Shown piece after piece: positions 4,817 to 5,212 of a stretch of 5,212 nt of DNA. The notes under the pieces are model-generated. The model saw only the letters and a program-made list of their open reading frames with translations. It ran no database searches and was not told the DNA's origin. The first letter of the stretch is position 1. Each line of letters opens with the position of its first letter. The translations under genes and the position numbers were made by a program. The DNA comes from an uncultured Sutterella sp. (GTDB taxonomy: Bacteria; Pseudomonadota; Gammaproteobacteria; Burkholderiales; Burkholderiaceae_F): positions 1-5,212 of the forward strand of contig CAAFNI010000485.1 in assembly GCA_900764215.1 (NCBI GenBank), in the 5' to 3' direction.

Positions 4817-5212
4817 TCAGCACGACCTTGCCCGGCCCTTCAAGACACTCCACGGCACGGCATCTGCGCGCCGCCCGCCATCAGTTTTCGTGATTCCTCC
4901 GCCCGCAGGCGAGGCCGGAAGGCCCGGGGAATCGTTGGTCGGCGACGCGCGAAGGCCTCAAAACCGCCGGGAGCCTGCGCCCCGCGCTGCGCACGAATCG
5001 CCCGAAGCGCTCTCGGCATCATGCCCAACGGCGCCCGCCCGAAAGAAAACGAGCGCCCGCCCGCTTTCAAACCCCTATCCCGCAAGCATTTAAAAAAGTA
5101 GTGCATCTCCTATCAGAATCATGTGACAGACGGCTTCTCCCATCATCCCGTCGCCGTCATCGCCGGCGGACGGCGGGCGCTCTTCGGCCCTGAGCGACGA
5201 AGCCGTCCTGGC
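4817..5212. other. Gene-free region upstream of the LysR gene, to the window edge
   Basis: I see no supportable gene in these 396 bp. The sequence is GC-rich with scattered symmetry: an imperfect stem with GATTCC (4892-4897) opposite GGAATC (4928-4933) and an inner GGCC-GGAA-GGCC hairpin (4913-4924), and a 7-bp stem CGCCGTC (5152-5158) with GACGGCG (5169-5175). An isolated A-rich patch (5090-5100) interrupts the GC-rich run. A plus-strand frame from GTG 5123 and a minus-strand frame ending at 5090 both stay open to the edge, but neither has enough sequence or a ribosome site to be called. A gene may begin beyond the edge. Confidence 0.4.
5031..5063 (+). repeat. 11-bp direct repeat, 22-bp period
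   Basis: GCGCCCGCCCG occurs exactly at 5031-5041 and 5053-5063, separated by an A-rich 11-nt spacer (5042-5052). The 22-bp period is close to two helical turns. It could be a protein-binding site or low-complexity GC sequence. Confidence 0.45.

Noticed and set aside
3945..5093. Plus-strand open frame of 382 codons opposite the LysR gene
   Set aside because: Antisense to a textbook LysR protein, with highly charged composition and no ribosome site.
5123..5212. Possible gene start at GTG 5123 on the plus strand, open to the edge, with a VAVIAGG-like segment
   Set aside because: Only 30 codons are visible, there is no purine-rich ribosome site upstream, and later codons are R/P-rich like random GC sequence. 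More sequence to the right would decide.
5090..5212. Possible C-terminal end of a minus-strand gene terminating at TAA 5090
   Set aside because: Forty open codons in GC-rich DNA are expected by chance, and the reading (rich in A, R, P, G, D) resembles no family.

Overview
The window is GC-rich, with strong Shine-Dalgarno sites and a mostly conventional bacterial gene layout. Codon use, the CYTH tripolyphosphatase type and the anion-permease/LysR pair suggest a proteobacterium, most likely a betaproteobacterium of the Burkholderiales (Sutterella-like). That placement is inference from remembered protein resemblance, not from a search.

Layout. Positions 1-137 (minus) hold the N-terminus of a Na/phosphate cotransporter, cut by the window edge. 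A 218-bp divergent control region follows and contains a perfect dyad, CCCATAAG-N5-CTTATGGG. Next is a two-gene plus-strand operon: a canonical CYTH/TTM tripolyphosphatase-type protein (356-826) and, 11 nt later, a 211-residue protein (838-1473) that I read as a strongly diverged CYTH-like paralogue. Two hairpins follow it, the second a good rho-independent terminator. A C-rich stretch of about 535 bp (1566-2100) without a credible gene separates this operon from the convergent minus-strand module. That module is a DASS/SLC13 anion permease (2159-3700, with its own terminator at 2101-2140) and, upstream of it, a LysR-family regulator (3864-4775). The last 400 bp hold no gene I can support.

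How the parts may work together. The cotransporter and the CYTH operon share a promoter region and a phosphate theme: phosphate movement across the membrane beside tripolyphosphate hydrolysis or binding. The LysR protein is the obvious candidate regulator of the adjacent permease. A similar T-N11-A dyad lies upstream of the permease, in a more degenerate form at the LysR promoter, and as a perfect palindrome between the cotransporter and the CYTH operon. This raises the possibility that one regulator controls all three units.

The most interesting item is the second CYTH-like protein. A hand alignment suggests that it keeps most of the basic, phosphate-binding residues of the fold and loses several of the acidic, metal-binding ones. 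That would fit a polyphosphate- or nucleotide-binding pseudoenzyme encoded beside the intact enzyme. No mobile element, CRISPR array, tRNA or rRNA was seen.
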